Assembly: GCA_002696275.1 (NCBI GenBank) | Contig: NZRO01000046.1 | Coordinates: 8,578-53,667 of the forward strand | Reading direction: 5' to 3' | DNA: 45,090 bases | From: Flavobacteriales bacterium | GTDB taxonomy: Bacteria; Bacteroidota; Bacteroidia; Flavobacteriales; BACL11 | Part shown: positions 1 through 9,941 of the stretch, piece after piece | How positions within the stretch are numbered: the stretch's first letter is position 1 | Layout of the letters: every line of letters starts with the position of its first letter | The notes under the pieces: generated by a model | The model's input: only the letters and a program-made list of their open reading frames with translations | The model's database searches: none | Told to the model about the DNA's origin: nothing | Position numbers and translations under genes: made by a program

Positions 1-23
1 ATAGACGCGTTAAACAAATTTAT

Positions 24-31
24 TATATTTG
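24..31 (+). promoter_or_regulatory. Putative -7 box (TATATTTG) for the Fur-family gene
   Basis: TATATTTG fits the Bacteroidota -7 consensus TAnnTTTG and ends 19 bases before the ATG at 51. The -33 region would fall at or beyond the window edge, so only half of the promoter can be judged. Confidence 0.45.
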
Positions 32-50
32 TATTTTAAAAGTTTTAATC

Positions 51-461
51 ATGAGAACCTCAGAAGAATTATTAAGTAATTGTGGCTTAAGAAAGACTAC
101 TTTTAGAAAAAAACTATTGAAGCTTTTTCAAGATTCAGAAACAACATTAACAGTAGAAGATATTAAAAAAAAGATAGGAAATAATAACGATAAAGTTACT
201 ATATATAGAGCTCTTTCAACATTTGAAAAGAGTGGCTTAATCCACCAAGTTCCAGACAAAAACAAATTGTCTCGTTATGCCTTATGCAATTCAAAATGCA
301 AGCCTTCAAATCAAGCCTACCAACACGCTCATTTTATTTGTGATTATTGTGATAATACTTTCTGTATAGAAGAGCTTGAATTTCCTAAAATTAAAAAAAT
401 CAAAGGGTTTGAATTCAAAAAGTTAGAACTAATAATTCAGGGTAGTTGTCCTAACTGCTAA
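51..461 (+). CDS. Fur-family metal-dependent transcriptional regulator
   Basis: A DNA-binding repressor of the Fur superfamily. The N-terminal winged helix spans about residues 1-75, with recognition helix 'DKVTIYRALSTFEKSGLI'. The dimerisation half has paired CxxC motifs (C97/C100 and C133/C136) that form the structural zinc site of the family. The usual 'HHDH' sensor segment is reduced to 'HAH' (H92, H94), and the tail reads 'QGSCPNC' where classical Fur has 'GHC', so it resembles Zur-type members more than iron-sensing Fur. Extra cysteines C79, C83 and C105 are present. At 136 residues it is slightly short but complete. It stands alone and converges on the M28/glutaminyl cyclase gene. The family is clear; the metal it senses cannot be told from sequence alone. 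Confidence 0.85.
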   Translation: MRTSEELLSNCGLRKTTFRKKLLKLFQDSETTLTVEDIKKKIGNNNDKVTIYRALSTFEKSGLIHQVPDKNKLSRYALCNSKCKPSNQAYQHAHFICDYCDNTFCIEELEFPKIKKIKGFEFKKLELIIQGSCPNC

Positions 462-548
462 TGAGGACAATCATTCTTTAGAAAAAGTTCTCTAATCTTC
501 TCACAGTGTCTATTCTTTCGTTGATTTTTTCGAAAAATTTCAAGATAC

Positions 549-1535
549 TTACTCTCTGTAAAGAACCTCCATTAAAGTTTGCCCTACTGCTTTTAGAGTA
601 TTTTTATCAATATTATCCATATTATCTCCATGAGTATGCCAGTGTTTATTGAATTTATTTTCTGTACTTGGATCAAACTCTATAATATCAATAGTAGGTA
701 TGTGAGCAAGAGTATTTACATATAAATGGTCGTCGATTATCTGTGGACTGTTTTCGTAAACAAAGTGTTTCCCATATCCTAATTTATGTCCTCTTTTCCA
801 TACTTTTTGTAAAATCGAAGAAGCAAAGTAGTTAGAATAACCTTCTAAATAAAAAGTGGCGTTTTTCCCTGCTACCATATCTAATAAAATTCCATATCGA
901 GCAGTATAATGTGCTTTATGGGGGGTTTTAGACCAATGTTGAGATCCTAAACACCAAGAATCTGGCATATATGCATATTCAGAGTTTTCGGGCTGTCCAT
1001 AATCTTCTGCATCAAATAGAATAATATCAATTCCAATTTTAGGTTCTTTAATACTGAATTGTCTAGCTAATTCTATCAATACACCAACTCCACTTCCCCC
1101 ATCATTTGCGCCAAGTATTGGAGTATTTTGGTTTTCTGTATCATGGTCTGCTATGTGTCTACTGTCCCAATGAGCAAATAGAGCAACTCTATTTTTTTTG
1201 TCTGGAGAAAAAGTAGCGATAATATTTTTGAGAGTATGTTTTTTGCCGTCATAAGTTGTTGTAGGCGCTTCCTGTACAATTACATTTGGAGTATATTTTA
1301 GAAATTTTTGTTTCAACCAAATGGAACAATTTTCCCATGGTTTAGACGAAATGACTCTTGGTCCAAAATCCACTTGTTTTTGTATGAAATGATAGGCAGA
1401 ATCCACATTAAATGTAGGAACCTCAATTTTTACATTAGGCTTTTTTGTTATTTGTTTTACTTCTTGCTGAGGTTCTGATTTGCAAGCATGTAAAAATAAC
1501 AAAGCAAGGAAAAATACGGTATATTTATAATTCAT
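549..1535 (-). CDS. Type II glutaminyl cyclase-like M28-family lipoprotein
   Basis: Lipoprotein with a Zn-peptidase (M28) fold. The signal peptide ends in lipobox 'LHAC' (C18). Metal and active-site motifs appear in order: 'AHWDSR' (~121), 'GANDGGSG' (D145), 'FDAEDYG' (E177/D178), 'LLDMV' (D219), 'DDHLYVN' (D268/D269) and 'HWHTHGDN' (H298/H300). This layout matches the animal-type glutaminyl-peptide cyclotransferases of Bacteroidota (for example the Porphyromonas enzyme) better than ordinary aminopeptidases. Such enzymes convert N-terminal Gln to pyroglutamate on exported proteins. The ATG at 1535 is preferred to the TTG at 1550 because it gives a clean signal peptide and a TAATG overlap with the cysS stop. 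Plain aminopeptidase activity remains possible. Confidence 0.8.
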   Translation of the reverse strand: MNYKYTVFFLALLFLHACKSEPQQEVKQITKKPNVKIEVPTFNVDSAYHFIQKQVDFGPRVISSKPWENCSIWLKQKFLKYTPNVIVQEAPTTTYDGKKHTLKNIIATFSPDKKNRVALFAHWDSRHIADHDTENQNTPILGANDGGSGVGVLIELARQFSIKEPKIGIDIILFDAEDYGQPENSEYAYMPDSWCLGSQHWSKTPHKAHYTARYGILLDMVAGKNATFYLEGYSNYFASSILQKVWKRGHKLGYGKHFVYENSPQIIDDHLYVNTLAHIPTIDIIEFDPSTENKFNKHWHTHGDNMDNIDKNTLKAVGQTLMEVLYRE

Positions 1536-3001
1536 TATTTTATCTCCCAATTAGTTCCCTCTCTAGTATCTTTTATTTGTATCCCTGATTTATTTAACTC
1601 TTCTCGAATTATATCTGCAGTGTCAAAATCTTTATTCTTTTTGGCATTAGTCCTAAGTTTTAAAATCAACTCCATTAATTCAGAAGTTAAGTTATTTTCA
1701 TTGCTTTTCTTTTCAGTAATAAACCCTAAAATTTTAGTTACAAAAGTATTAAATATAGATTTTAGCATTTCTAAATCAGAATCATTTAAGCTTTCTTTAC
1801 CATCTTTTATAGAGTTGATAATTCTTACTCCATCAAACAAGTGTGCAATTAAGATAGGAGTATTAAAGTCATCATTCATGGCCGCATAACAATCTTTCTC
1901 CAATCTTTTCACATCATAACTAGAGTTATCAGAAGGCTTTAGACTTTCTATGGTTTCTAGTGCATTCATAAGTTTTGACAATCCTTTTTCTGCTGCTTTT
2001 AGTGATTCATTACTGAAATCTATTATACTTCTGTAGTGCGCTTGTAAAATGAAAAATCGAATAGTCATCGGAGAATAAGCTTTTTCTAACTTTTCATGAT
2101 TTCCGGTAAAAAATTCTTCTAAATTGATAAAGTTCCCTAGAGATTTACCCATCTTTTTTCCATCCACTGTTATCATATTATTGTGCATCCAATAATTTGC
2201 GGGATTACAATTATTACAAGCATTACTCTGTGCTATTTCTGCTTCGTGATGAGGAAATACCAAGTCCATTCCACCACCATGAATATCAAAAGTTTTTCCT
2301 AAATATTTTTCGCTCATTGCAGAACATTCCATGTGCCAACCGGGAAAGCCTTCTCCCCAAGGGGATGACCAACGCATAATATGTTCTGGACTTGCTTTTT
2401 TCCAAATGGCAAAATCAACTGCGCTTTTCTTTTCAGCTTGACCATCTAACATTCTAGTACCTTCTAAAGTATCCTCTAAATTTCTTCCAGAAAGAATTCC
2501 ATAGGGAAAAGACTCATTATATTTATTTACATCTAAATAAACAGATCCATTAACTTCATAAGCAAATCCTTTATCTAGTATTTTCTGAACCATTTCAATT
2601 TGCTCAATTATATGTCCTGTAGCTCTTGGCTCAATTGAAGGAGGCAAACAATTTAAATCCTGCATTGCTTTATGATAGCTTAAAGTATAAAACTGAACAA
2701 TTTCCATTGGCTCTAATTGCTCTAATCTTGCTTTTTTAGCAATTTTATCTTCTCCCTCATCTGCGTCATTTTCTAAATGACCAGCATCCGTTATGTTTCT
2801 AACATAACGAATTTTATAATCTAAATGTTTTAGATATCTAAAAACTATATCAAAAGTAATTCCAGGTCTAGCATGTCCTAAATGAGGGTCACCATAAACA
2901 GTAGGACCACAAACATACATCCCCACATGATTTTTTACAATTGGATCAAAAATTTCTTTTTTCCTTGAAAGGGTATTGTATATTTTTAATTTCCTATTCA
3001 T
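1535..3001 (-). CDS. cysS: Cysteinyl-tRNA synthetase
   Basis: Class I synthetase that charges tRNA-Cys in the cytoplasm. It carries the HIGH-type motif 'HLGH' (residues 40-43), the first zinc Cys in 'YVCGPT' (C31), further zinc ligands in 'GWHMECSAM' and 'FPHHEAE', and the KMSKS loop as 'KKMGKS'. The length of 488 residues is typical. It is the middle gene of a leftward operon: its start overlaps the 3' end of the threonine dehydrogenase-like gene by 8 bases, and its stop shares one base (TAATG) with the cyclase start, so the three are likely translationally coupled. Confidence 0.97.
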   Translation of the reverse strand: MNRKLKIYNTLSRKKEIFDPIVKNHVGMYVCGPTVYGDPHLGHARPGITFDIVFRYLKHLDYKIRYVRNITDAGHLENDADEGEDKIAKKARLEQLEPMEIVQFYTLSYHKAMQDLNCLPPSIEPRATGHIIEQIEMVQKILDKGFAYEVNGSVYLDVNKYNESFPYGILSGRNLEDTLEGTRMLDGQAEKKSAVDFAIWKKASPEHIMRWSSPWGEGFPGWHMECSAMSEKYLGKTFDIHGGGMDLVFPHHEAEIAQSNACNNCNPANYWMHNNMITVDGKKMGKSLGNFINLEEFFTGNHEKLEKAYSPMTIRFFILQAHYRSIIDFSNESLKAAEKGLSKLMNALETIESLKPSDNSSYDVKRLEKDCYAAMNDDFNTPILIAHLFDGVRIINSIKDGKESLNDSDLEMLKSIFNTFVTKILGFITEKKSNENNLTSELMELILKLRTNAKKNKDFDTADIIREELNKSGIQIKDTREGTNWEIK

Positions 3002-3959
3002 ACAAACTAGTTTTATATTTTTTTTTCAAATTCATAATCATATCCTCAGTCATTTTTTCAAGATTATACTCCAAATTCCACCCCCAATCTTGTTGAGCTG
3101 GTAAATCATTTATTGATGAAGGCCAACTATCAGCTATTTCTTGTCTAAAATCAGGATTATAACTAATCTCAAAGTTAGGGATATGTTTTTTAATTTCATT
3201 TGAAATTTGTTTTGGAGTAAAACTTACTCCAGCCAAATTATAAGAAGAACGAATTTTTACTTTTTCTTCGGGAGCCTCCATCAATTCTATAGTAGCACGA
3301 ATAGCATCTGGCATGTACATCATCGGCAAGGCTGTATTTTCCAATAAAAAACTTTCATATTTACCATTAGTAATTGCTTTATGAAAAATATTTACCGCAT
3401 AATCTGTAGTTCCTCCTCCAGGATCTGATTTCCAACCAATTAAACCAGGATATCTTAAACTTCTTACATCTACTCCAAATTTGTTAAAGTAATATTCGTT
3501 CCACCTTTCTCCAGCTTGTTTAGTAATTCCGTAAACTGTATTTGGTTCCATTATAGTATATTGCGGAGTGTTTTCCACAGGAGTTGTAGGTCCGAAAACT
3601 GCAATTGAGGATGGCCAAAAAATTTTTTTTATCAATCTGTCCTTTGCTAAATCTAACACATGTGAATGAGATCGCATATTTAATCTCCACCCTAATTCAA
3701 TATTTTGTTCAGCAGTAGCAGAAAGTAGGGCGGCTAAAAGATATACTTGAGTAACTTTATATTTCTTTACAATCCTTCTTAATAACTGTTCATCCATTAT
3801 ATCTAGTGTTTCAAATGGACCAGTTTGCATTATCTGATCAGAAGAAAATCTAATATCAGAAGCAATTACATTTTCATTTCCGTACATTCTCCTTAATTCT
3901 ATCACGAGTTCAGTGCCAATTTGACCAGATGAACCTATTATTAAAATCCTTTCTGACAT
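2994..3959 (-). CDS. SDR-type L-threonine 3-dehydrogenase (NAD-dependent epimerase family)
   Basis: Extended short-chain dehydrogenase with the Rossmann motif 'GSSGQIG' (residues 9-15), the conserved Ser in 'WPSSIAVFG' and the catalytic pair in 'YGITK'. The sequence resembles the UDP-galactose-epimerase-like threonine dehydrogenases known from flavobacteria, which oxidise L-threonine to 2-amino-3-ketobutyrate with NAD. It is the first gene of the tdh-cysS-cyclase operon and has a TATATTTG box 17 bases upstream. A nucleotide-sugar epimerase is the alternative, but nothing around it is a sugar locus. Confidence 0.8.
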   Translation of the reverse strand: MSERILIIGSSGQIGTELVIELRRMYGNENVIASDIRFSSDQIMQTGPFETLDIMDEQLLRRIVKKYKVTQVYLLAALLSATAEQNIELGWRLNMRSHSHVLDLAKDRLIKKIFWPSSIAVFGPTTPVENTPQYTIMEPNTVYGITKQAGERWNEYYFNKFGVDVRSLRYPGLIGWKSDPGGGTTDYAVNIFHKAITNGKYESFLLENTALPMMYMPDAIRATIELMEAPEEKVKIRSSYNLAGVSFTPKQISNEIKKHIPNFEISYNPDFRQEIADSWPSSINDLPAQQDWGWNLEYNLEKMTEDMIMNLKKKYKTSLYE

Positions 3960-3976
3960 CTCTCATATATTTGGTA

Positions 3977-3984
3977 CAAATATA
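3977..3984 (-). promoter_or_regulatory. Putative -7 box for the tdh-cysS-cyclase operon
   Basis: On the minus strand this reads TATATTTG, matching TAnnTTTG, 17 bases upstream of the dehydrogenase ATG. No TTG -33 element is visible at the usual spacing. Confidence 0.45.
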
Positions 3985-4041
3985 ACATTAAAGACTATAT
4001 TTTTAGTTAAAAATAGCAATCAATACAAATCATAGTTTTTA

Positions 4042-4049
4042 TATCTTTG
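4042..4049 (+). promoter_or_regulatory. Putative -7 box (TATCTTTGCA) for trhO-asnS-rpoN
   Basis: TATCTTTG followed by CA is the commonest flavobacterial form of the -7 box. It ends 14 bases before the first ATG of trhO and 47 bases before the alternative ATG at 4097. The identical TATCTTTGCA precedes dxs. No clear -33 TTG is seen. Confidence 0.55.
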
Positions 4050-4063
4050 CACTACTTAAAGAG

Positions 4064-5122
4064 ATGATAATGGATCCTAATGCTGGTAAAAAAAATATGT
4101 TTAATAAACTAAGTAAGGAACAATGCTTAGCTTTGCTAGAAAAAGAAACATTTAACAGAATCACCGTTTCTTTTTATAGGTACATTATTTTAGAAAACCT
4201 TGAAAAACTAAGAGATCATTTATATGATAATTGGAAGGAATTAGAAGTTTTAGGAAGAATATATATAGCTGAAGAAGGAATAAATGCGCAGCTTAGTGTT
4301 CCTGAACACAATTGGAAAGATTTTGTAAAGAATGTAAATTCATATTCATATTTTAAGGATATTCCTTTTAAAATTGCGGTGGAAGATGACGGAAAATCTT
4401 TCTTCAAACTCACCATAAAAATACGAAATCAGATTGTAGCTGATGGATTATCTATAAATGATTATGACGTAACAAATGTTGGAGATCATTTATCTGCCAA
4501 ACAATGGAATGATGCAATTGATCATGGTGCTACCATAGTAGATATGAGAAATCATTATGAGAGTGAAATAGGAAAGTTTAAAGGAGCTATTTGTCCTAAT
4601 GTTGAAACATTTAAAGAAGAGCTTCCATTAGTAAAAGATTTATTAAAAGGAAAAGAAACAGAACCAATTTTATTATATTGTACAGGAGGCATTAGATGCG
4701 AGAAAACATCAGCATATTTAAAACATCATGGATTTGAAGATGTTAGTCAATTACATGGTGGCATTATCGACTATACGCGACAGTTAAATGAAAACAAGGA
4801 GCTTGAAAATAAATTTATAGGCAAGAATTTTGTTTTTGACGAAAGAAGAGGAGAAAGAATATCAGAAGATGTTATCAGTAATTGTCATCAATGTGGAAAA
4901 CCCTGCGATTCTCATGTAAATTGTAAAAATGAGAACTGTAATCTATTATTTTTGCAATGTTCCACATGTAAAGATAAATATGAAAATTGTTGTTCTGTAG
5001 AATGTATTGAAATTGCTAAATTACCAGAGGATGAAAGACGAGAACTTAGAAAAGGAGTAGAGAATAAAAAGATGTATTATAGTCATAAAAAAGTAAAATT
5101 AAACCTGAGAGAAACAGAATAA
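4064..5122 (+). CDS. trhO: tRNA uridine(34) 5-hydroxylase, rhodanese-like (TrhO/YceA, UPF0176)
   Basis: Oxygen-dependent hydroxylation of tRNA wobble uridine, leading to cmo5U/mo5U. An N-terminal acylphosphatase-like domain (~20-110) is followed by a rhodanese domain with 'DMRNHYESEIGKFKGA' and the active-site loop 'YCTGGIRCEK', whose first Cys is catalytic. A Cys-rich C-terminal tail ('CHQCGKPC', 'CSTCKDKYENCC') probably binds metal and is usual for the family. Relatives generally begin close to 'MFNKLSKEQ', so the true start may be the ATG at 4097, which is preceded by an A-rich tract. It leads a rightward run with asnS and rpoN. Confidence 0.92.
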   Translation: MIMDPNAGKKNMFNKLSKEQCLALLEKETFNRITVSFYRYIILENLEKLRDHLYDNWKELEVLGRIYIAEEGINAQLSVPEHNWKDFVKNVNSYSYFKDIPFKIAVEDDGKSFFKLTIKIRNQIVADGLSINDYDVTNVGDHLSAKQWNDAIDHGATIVDMRNHYESEIGKFKGAICPNVETFKEELPLVKDLLKGKETEPILLYCTGGIRCEKTSAYLKHHGFEDVSQLHGGIIDYTRQLNENKELENKFIGKNFVFDERRGERISEDVISNCHQCGKPCDSHVNCKNENCNLLFLQCSTCKDKYENCCSVECIEIAKLPEDERRELRKGVENKKMYYSHKKVKLNLRETE

Positions 5123-5125
5123 ATA

Positions 5126-6565
5126 ATGAAAAGAACAAAAATAAAAAGTTTATTAAATAAGCAAGCAACAGGACAGGAAGTATGCGTAAAAGGATGGGTA
5201 AGAACTCGAAGAGGCAGTAAAAATGTTTCTTTTATAGCTTTAAATGACGGATCAACAATTAATAATATTCAGATTGTAGCTGAAGGAGATCACCTCAAGG
5301 AAGAGGTGTTAAAAAGAATTACTACTGGTTCTGCAATTTCAGTAATTGGAATTTTAGTGGAATCTAAAGGAGTAGGTCAAAATGTGGAGGTGCTCGCAGC
5401 TGGGATAGATATATTAGGGGAGTCAGACCCTGATGAGTATCCATTACAGCCAAAGAAACACTCATTAGATTTTCTCAGAGAAAAGGCACATTTAAGATTT
5501 AGAACAAATACTTTTTCTGCTGTTTTTAGACTGCGTCATGCATTAACTTTCGCAGTTCATAAATTTTTTAATGACAAAGGATTTGTTAATATTCACACCC
5601 CAATCATTACTGGAGCTGACGCGGAAGGAGCTGGTGAAATGTTTCAGGTTACAAATTTAAATTTAGAGGACACACCTAAAGTTAATGGGAAAGTTGATTA
5701 TACTCAGGACTTTTTTAATATTAAAACAAATTTAACTGTCTCTGGTCAGTTGGAGGCAGAGTTAGGAGCTTTGTCTTTAGGTCAGGTATATACTTTCGGG
5801 CCTACATTCAGAGCGGAGAATTCTAATACCTCTAGACATTTATCAGAGTTTTGGATGATTGAACCCGAAGTTGCTTTTGCAGATTTAGAAGAAAACATGG
5901 ATTTGGCAGAGGAGTTTTTAAAATATTGTATCCAGTATTGCATTACTAATTGTGAGGATGATTTAAGGTTTTTAGATAGTAGACTTGCAAGCGAGGAGAA
6001 AAGTCTAAAAAAGGAAGAACGCTTTGAAATGGGATTGCTAGAGCGTCTTCAATTTGTTATTGAGAATGATTTTGAAAGACTAACTTACAGTGATGCAATT
6101 GATCTTTTAATAAATTCAAAACCAAATAAGAAGAAAAAATTTAAATATATAATAGAAGGATTTGGTTCTGATTTACAATCTGAACACGAAAGATATTTAG
6201 TAGAAAAAAAATTCAAGAAACCAGTAATTATTACAGATTTCCCTAAAGGTATAAAAGCCTTTTATATGAAGCAGAATGAAGACAACGAAACTGTCAGAGC
6301 TATGGATATTTTATTTCCACTAATTGGGGAAATAGTAGGGGGTTCCCAAAGAGAAGAGGATTTAAATAAGCTGTCTAATAGAATGGAAGAAATGGAGATT
6401 TGCAAAGAGGAATTATGGTGGTACTTAGAAACAAGGAAATTCGGAACATGTGTTCATTCAGGATTTGGATTAGGATTTGAAAGGTTGATAATGTTTGTTA
6501 CTGGTATGAAAAATATTAGAGATGTTATCCCCTTCCCGAGGACTCCCCAAAATGCTGATTTCTAA
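5126..6565 (+). CDS. asnS: Asparaginyl-tRNA synthetase
   Basis: Class IIb synthetase for tRNA-Asn. An N-terminal OB-fold anticodon-binding domain ('[18 protein letters not shown]', ~20-37) precedes the catalytic domain. Motif 2 is '[16 protein letters not shown]' and motif 3 is '[19 protein letters not shown]'. The 'SGQLEAE' and 'SNTSRH' segments are of the Asn type. At 479 residues it is complete. It lies 3 bases after trhO and 3 bases before rpoN, so the three are surely cotranscribed. Confidence 0.97.
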   Translation: MKRTKIKSLLNKQATGQEVCVKGWVRTRRGSKNVSFIALNDGSTINNIQIVAEGDHLKEEVLKRITTGSAISVIGILVESKGVGQNVEVLAAGIDILGESDPDEYPLQPKKHSLDFLREKAHLRFRTNTFSAVFRLRHALTFAVHKFFNDKGFVNIHTPIITGADAEGAGEMFQVTNLNLEDTPKVNGKVDYTQDFFNIKTNLTVSGQLEAELGALSLGQVYTFGPTFRAENSNTSRHLSEFWMIEPEVAFADLEENMDLAEEFLKYCIQYCITNCEDDLRFLDSRLASEEKSLKKEERFEMGLLERLQFVIENDFERLTYSDAIDLLINSKPNKKKKFKYIIEGFGSDLQSEHERYLVEKKFKKPVIITDFPKGIKAFYMKQNEDNETVRAMDILFPLIGEIVGGSQREEDLNKLSNRMEEMEICKEELWWYLETRKFGTCVHSGFGLGFERLIMFVTGMKNIRDVIPFPRTPQNADF

Positions 6566-6568
6566 TTA

Positions 6569-7921
6569 ATGCAGAAACAAAAATTACAACAAAAACATGG
6601 ATTAAATCTGTCACCCCAACAGATGCAGTTCCTTAGTTTGTTACAAATTCCTTTGGCATCGTTACATTCCAGAATTCAGGATGAATTAGAAGAGAATCCT
6701 GCTCTTGAGGAATCGGAGAATTCCGAAGATATTAATATTGACGAATTAGAAGAAGAAAATAATAACTCATATAAATATCGACTATCTACTAATTCAGATT
6801 ACTCGGACAATCAAATATCCAATACAGATGAAAGTTTATCTTCTCATCTGAAAAAACAGTTGTTGACACTTAATTTACCTGATGATGAAGTTTTTTTAAT
6901 AGAGTATTTGATTGATAGTCTTGATCACAATGGCTGGATTAGTAGAGAGTTATTTTCTATTTCAGATGATTTATTAATAAACCTGAATTTAGAATTTTCT
7001 GAGGAGGAGATTGAAAGATCTTTACTAGTTGTTCAATCTTTAGAACCTTATGGTGTAGGAGCTAGAAATTTAAAAGAATGTTTATTGATTCAACTTAAAA
7101 ATAAAGATAATGACGAGACTATTGAAAGGACTATTTCTGTTCTAGAAAATCAATATGAAAGATTTAGTAAAAAGAATTTTGAAGGAATTATTAAAGAATT
7201 AGGAATTTCAGAATCTCAATTAAAAGAGGTGTATGAAACAGTAGAAAAATTAAATCCTTTTCCCGCCTCAAATTTCAGTAAAACAATCCCTTCTTCTTAT
7301 ATCACACCAGATTTTCTAGTAAATATAATAGAAGAGAAGAATGTTGTCAGCTTAACTAAGATAAGCGGGAAGGAATTAAGAGTAAATTCTTCTTATCAGA
7401 AAATGATGGAGGAAACAAAGGACGAAGAAGCTCAAGAATTTATAAAAAAGAAGATTGAATCTGCCAATTGGTTTAGAAATGCAATTCTGCAAAGAGAAAT
7501 AACTTTGATAAAAGTAATGAACGCAATTGTGACTCACCAAGAAAAATATTTCTATACAGGAGATGAGAAAGAATTAAAACCTATGATTCTTGCAGATATT
7601 GCTAATGTTGTAAATATGGATATCTCAACAATTTCTAGAGTAAGTAACAGCAAATATGTACAAACATTTTTTGGTACTTTTTTGTTAAAAGAATTATTTT
7701 CAGAAGCTTATACAAAAGATAATGGAGAGCAGGTGTCAACAAAGGTCATAAAGAAAAGACTGTCTGAAATTGTTCAATCTGAAGACAAAAGAAACCCTTA
7801 TACTGATGAAAGATTATCAACAATCTTAGGTAAAGATGAATACCATATTGCAAGAAGAACTGTTGCGAAATATAGAGAAGAATTAGGCATTGAAACTTCT
7901 AAATATAGAAGAGAATTATAA
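6569..7921 (+). CDS. rpoN: RNA polymerase sigma-54 factor
   Basis: Alternative sigma factor that recognises -24/-12 promoters and depends on AAA+ enhancer-binding activators. Region I is Gln/Leu-rich ('LNLSPQQMQFLSLLQIP', about residues 12-28), followed by an acidic region II, a core-binding domain and the diagnostic RpoN box 'ARRTVAKYRE' (~428-437). The length of 450 residues is normal. Its stop overlaps the start of the next gene by one base (TAATG). No sigma-54 activator is encoded in this window. Confidence 0.97.
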   Translation: MQKQKLQQKHGLNLSPQQMQFLSLLQIPLASLHSRIQDELEENPALEESENSEDINIDELEEENNNSYKYRLSTNSDYSDNQISNTDESLSSHLKKQLLTLNLPDDEVFLIEYLIDSLDHNGWISRELFSISDDLLINLNLEFSEEEIERSLLVVQSLEPYGVGARNLKECLLIQLKNKDNDETIERTISVLENQYERFSKKNFEGIIKELGISESQLKEVYETVEKLNPFPASNFSKTIPSSYITPDFLVNIIEEKNVVSLTKISGKELRVNSSYQKMMEETKDEEAQEFIKKKIESANWFRNAILQREITLIKVMNAIVTHQEKYFYTGDEKELKPMILADIANVVNMDISTISRVSNSKYVQTFFGTFLLKELFSEAYTKDNGEQVSTKVIKKRLSEIVQSEDKRNPYTDERLSTILGKDEYHIARRTVAKYREELGIETSKYRREL

Positions 7922-8577
7922 TGAAAATTTCTAAGTTTTTCACAATATTACTTCATCCAATTTTTATGCCTACAATAGTGATATTTGTAATTTTAAACGA
8001 GGTGGAGTTTTTTAACATATTTTTTTCAACTTATAAAAAACTACTTTATTCTGTTGTCATAATTTTTACTCTAGCATTACCATTAATTATATCCCTATAC
8101 TTTCTAAAATTAAAAAGAATAAAATCACTAGAAATGGAAACAATAGAAGAAAGGAACTCACCTTTATTTTATACAATTCTAGTAATGATATTAGGATATT
8201 CTTTGTTTAAAACTATAGCATATCTTTCTACATATTTATGTTTGGTTTATCTTTCTTCAATTTTTATTTTAATTATTGCCTTTTTAATAACTAAAAAATG
8301 GAAGATAAGCTTACATATGTTAGCTATAGGTTGGGCGACAGGAAGTTTTATTGCTTTGAATATTATATTTGGAAGCTTATATTATTGGATTATTATATTC
8401 TTTTTTCTTTCAGGATTACTCGCTTTTTCTAGGTTGCATTTACAAGCGCATAATAGATTGCAGGTATATTCCGGATTTTTCTTAGGGTGTCTTATTCAAG
8501 CCTTCCTTATCCTTTATTTTAATTCTAGTATTTCCACTATTTCTATTTTTCTTTCTAACATAGCATTTTTACTGTAA
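7921..8577 (+). CDS. Integral membrane protein of unknown function
   Basis: About six hydrophobic segments ('FFTILLHPIFMPTIVIFVIL', 'LLYSVVIIFTLALPLIISLY', 'LFYTILVMILGYSLFKTIAY', 'LVYLSSIFILIIAFLI', then two more) point to an inner-membrane protein. The combination of a short Pro-containing first helix and a late 'SRLHLQAHNRLQVYSGFFLG' loop recalls PAP2-like membrane proteins often found beside rpoN in Bacteroidota, but I cannot see a complete phosphatase motif. It is coupled to rpoN by TAATG. Its last 64 bases overlap the 3' end of the convergent OmpA gene. Confidence 0.7.
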   Translation: MKISKFFTILLHPIFMPTIVIFVILNEVEFFNIFFSTYKKLLYSVVIIFTLALPLIISLYFLKLKRIKSLEMETIEERNSPLFYTILVMILGYSLFKTIAYLSTYLCLVYLSSIFILIIAFLITKKWKISLHMLAIGWATGSFIALNIIFGSLYYWIIIFFFLSGLLAFSRLHLQAHNRLQVYSGFFLGCLIQAFLILYFNSSISTISIFLSNIAFLL

Positions 8578-9941
8578 ACCGAACTCTTTCTATCGTTTGG
8601 GTTATCGCTTACTCTTTTATCCGATCTGTTTTCTCCAAGAGGGAGTTCTATTATCTTGAGACCTCCATTGTATAGATATTCTTTTAAGGCGCCATTTTTA
8701 TAATTATTTATCAAATTTATTAAAGAAGCTATTCTCCTCTTTGACAAATTAATATTATAATCTTTATCACTTAATGGACTTGCAAAACCCTTAATGTGTA
8801 ATTCCATGTTGTTACCATCTTTTAAATTTTGTAAAATGTATTTAAGTGTAGAATTTAAATTATTGTAATTTTTTTTAAGTGTTAATTCAAAGAATTCTTC
8901 AACTTCGATATTACTATTTATTTTTATATATTTTTCTTTCAATAAATAATATGAGATATAACATTCTTTATAAGTAAGGTTTGTATTAGTTTGTAGGCTT
9001 CTTGGATTAGGTTCGTCATTATGAAAATATAGAGATATTGGAAGATTTTTCTTAATTGTATCTATGTTGATAGAAGTTTCTTCTTTTGGTACTGGGTATT
9101 GGAATGAGAAAATGTCGTTACAACAATTTTCTTCATCTAAATGAACAGAAGGGCTTCTATTAGAGGACATATATCCAGAATATTGATTGTAAAAACTAAG
9201 ATAAAGATCATCCTTACTCGAGCAAAGTTCATGAGCACGCTCAACTTTATTCCAGAGGTTTAAATTGCCAGTTGCTTTAAAAATGTCAATGCCACTTTCT
9301 TTTTCATTTCTATCAGAACTAAAAAACAACTCACCAGTCCAGATATTAAAAAAAGGAGTTATTTCATTATATTCTGTATTTATTCTTGCCCCAGCATTAA
9401 TGGCTTCACCAAAGTTTCCAAATTTATCTATTATACAAAACCAAATATCCAAGCCCCCAAACCCCCCTTTTCTATCAGAAACAAAGTACAAAATATCTTT
9501 ATTATCATATGTTGTTTTGTGCGGCTGTGTATTTGTAGAGTTAGACAAGTTAATGTTATTATTTAAAATTTCCGCAACAGGTTTTTTATAATCTCTGAAA
9601 GCAATTTTACTATTCCCAAATTTATCTATCACACTGTAATAAATATAATTTTTCTCTTTAGGGTAAGATATATTTGAATAGGAGTAAGCATTTCCCAAAT
9701 GAATATATTTTCCTTTTTGCCATTCTCCTTTTTTAAGTTCAGATTTAAAAATTAGAGTTTGATACTTACCATCTTCTAAAGTAGAGGAACTATAGTACGC
9801 AGTGTTTTTATCTTTTTGTATAAAATTAAATTCCGATCCTATTGTATTAATCTGCTCAGTCAGATGTTTTATTTCAAGATCTTGAGAAAAAGAAAGAAAT
9901 GGTATCAAAACTAGAAATGTATTTACAAATATTTTGGACAT
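8514..9941 (-). CDS. PD40 beta-propeller / OmpA-domain outer-membrane protein (T9SS-associated)
   Basis: Exported protein whose signal peptide ends 'PFLSFSQ', with likely cleavage before Gln. The middle carries WD40-like PD40 repeats ('LYFVSDRKGGFGGLDIWFC', 'GELFFSSDRNEKESGIDIF'). The C-terminus is an OmpA peptidoglycan-binding domain ('GFASPLSDKDYNINLSKRRI', ending 'ERKIEIVEIL'). PD40-OmpA proteins accompany PorP/SprF barrels in T9SS gene sets, where they may tie the barrel to peptidoglycan. It lacks the N-terminal TPR block of PorE. It is last in the operon, overlapping the porP-like gene by 19 bases. The role is inferred from family and position. Confidence 0.85.
   Translation of the reverse strand: MSKIFVNTFLVLIPFLSFSQDLEIKHLTEQINTIGSEFNFIQKDKNTAYYSSSTLEDGKYQTLIFKSELKKGEWQKGKYIHLGNAYSYSNISYPKEKNYIYYSVIDKFGNSKIAFRDYKKPVAEILNNNINLSNSTNTQPHKTTYDNKDILYFVSDRKGGFGGLDIWFCIIDKFGNFGEAINAGARINTEYNEITPFFNIWTGELFFSSDRNEKESGIDIFKATGNLNLWNKVERAHELCSSKDDLYLSFYNQYSGYMSSNRSPSVHLDEENCCNDIFSFQYPVPKEETSINIDTIKKNLPISLYFHNDEPNPRSLQTNTNLTYKECYISYYLLKEKYIKINSNIEVEEFFELTLKKNYNNLNSTLKYILQNLKDGNNMELHIKGFASPLSDKDYNINLSKRRIASLINLINNYKNGALKEYLYNGGLKIIELPLGENRSDKRVSDNPNDRKSSVYSKNAMLERKIEIVEILELK

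Noticed and set aside
508-548. TTTTTCGAAAAA palindrome between the convergent Fur-family and cyclase genes
   Set aside because: The palindrome has no loop and no GC stem, so it cannot be supported as a terminator; a protein-binding site is possible but unsupported.
9265-9591. 108-residue plus-strand ORF
   Set aside because: Antisense shadow of the PD40 region; no recognisable protein features.
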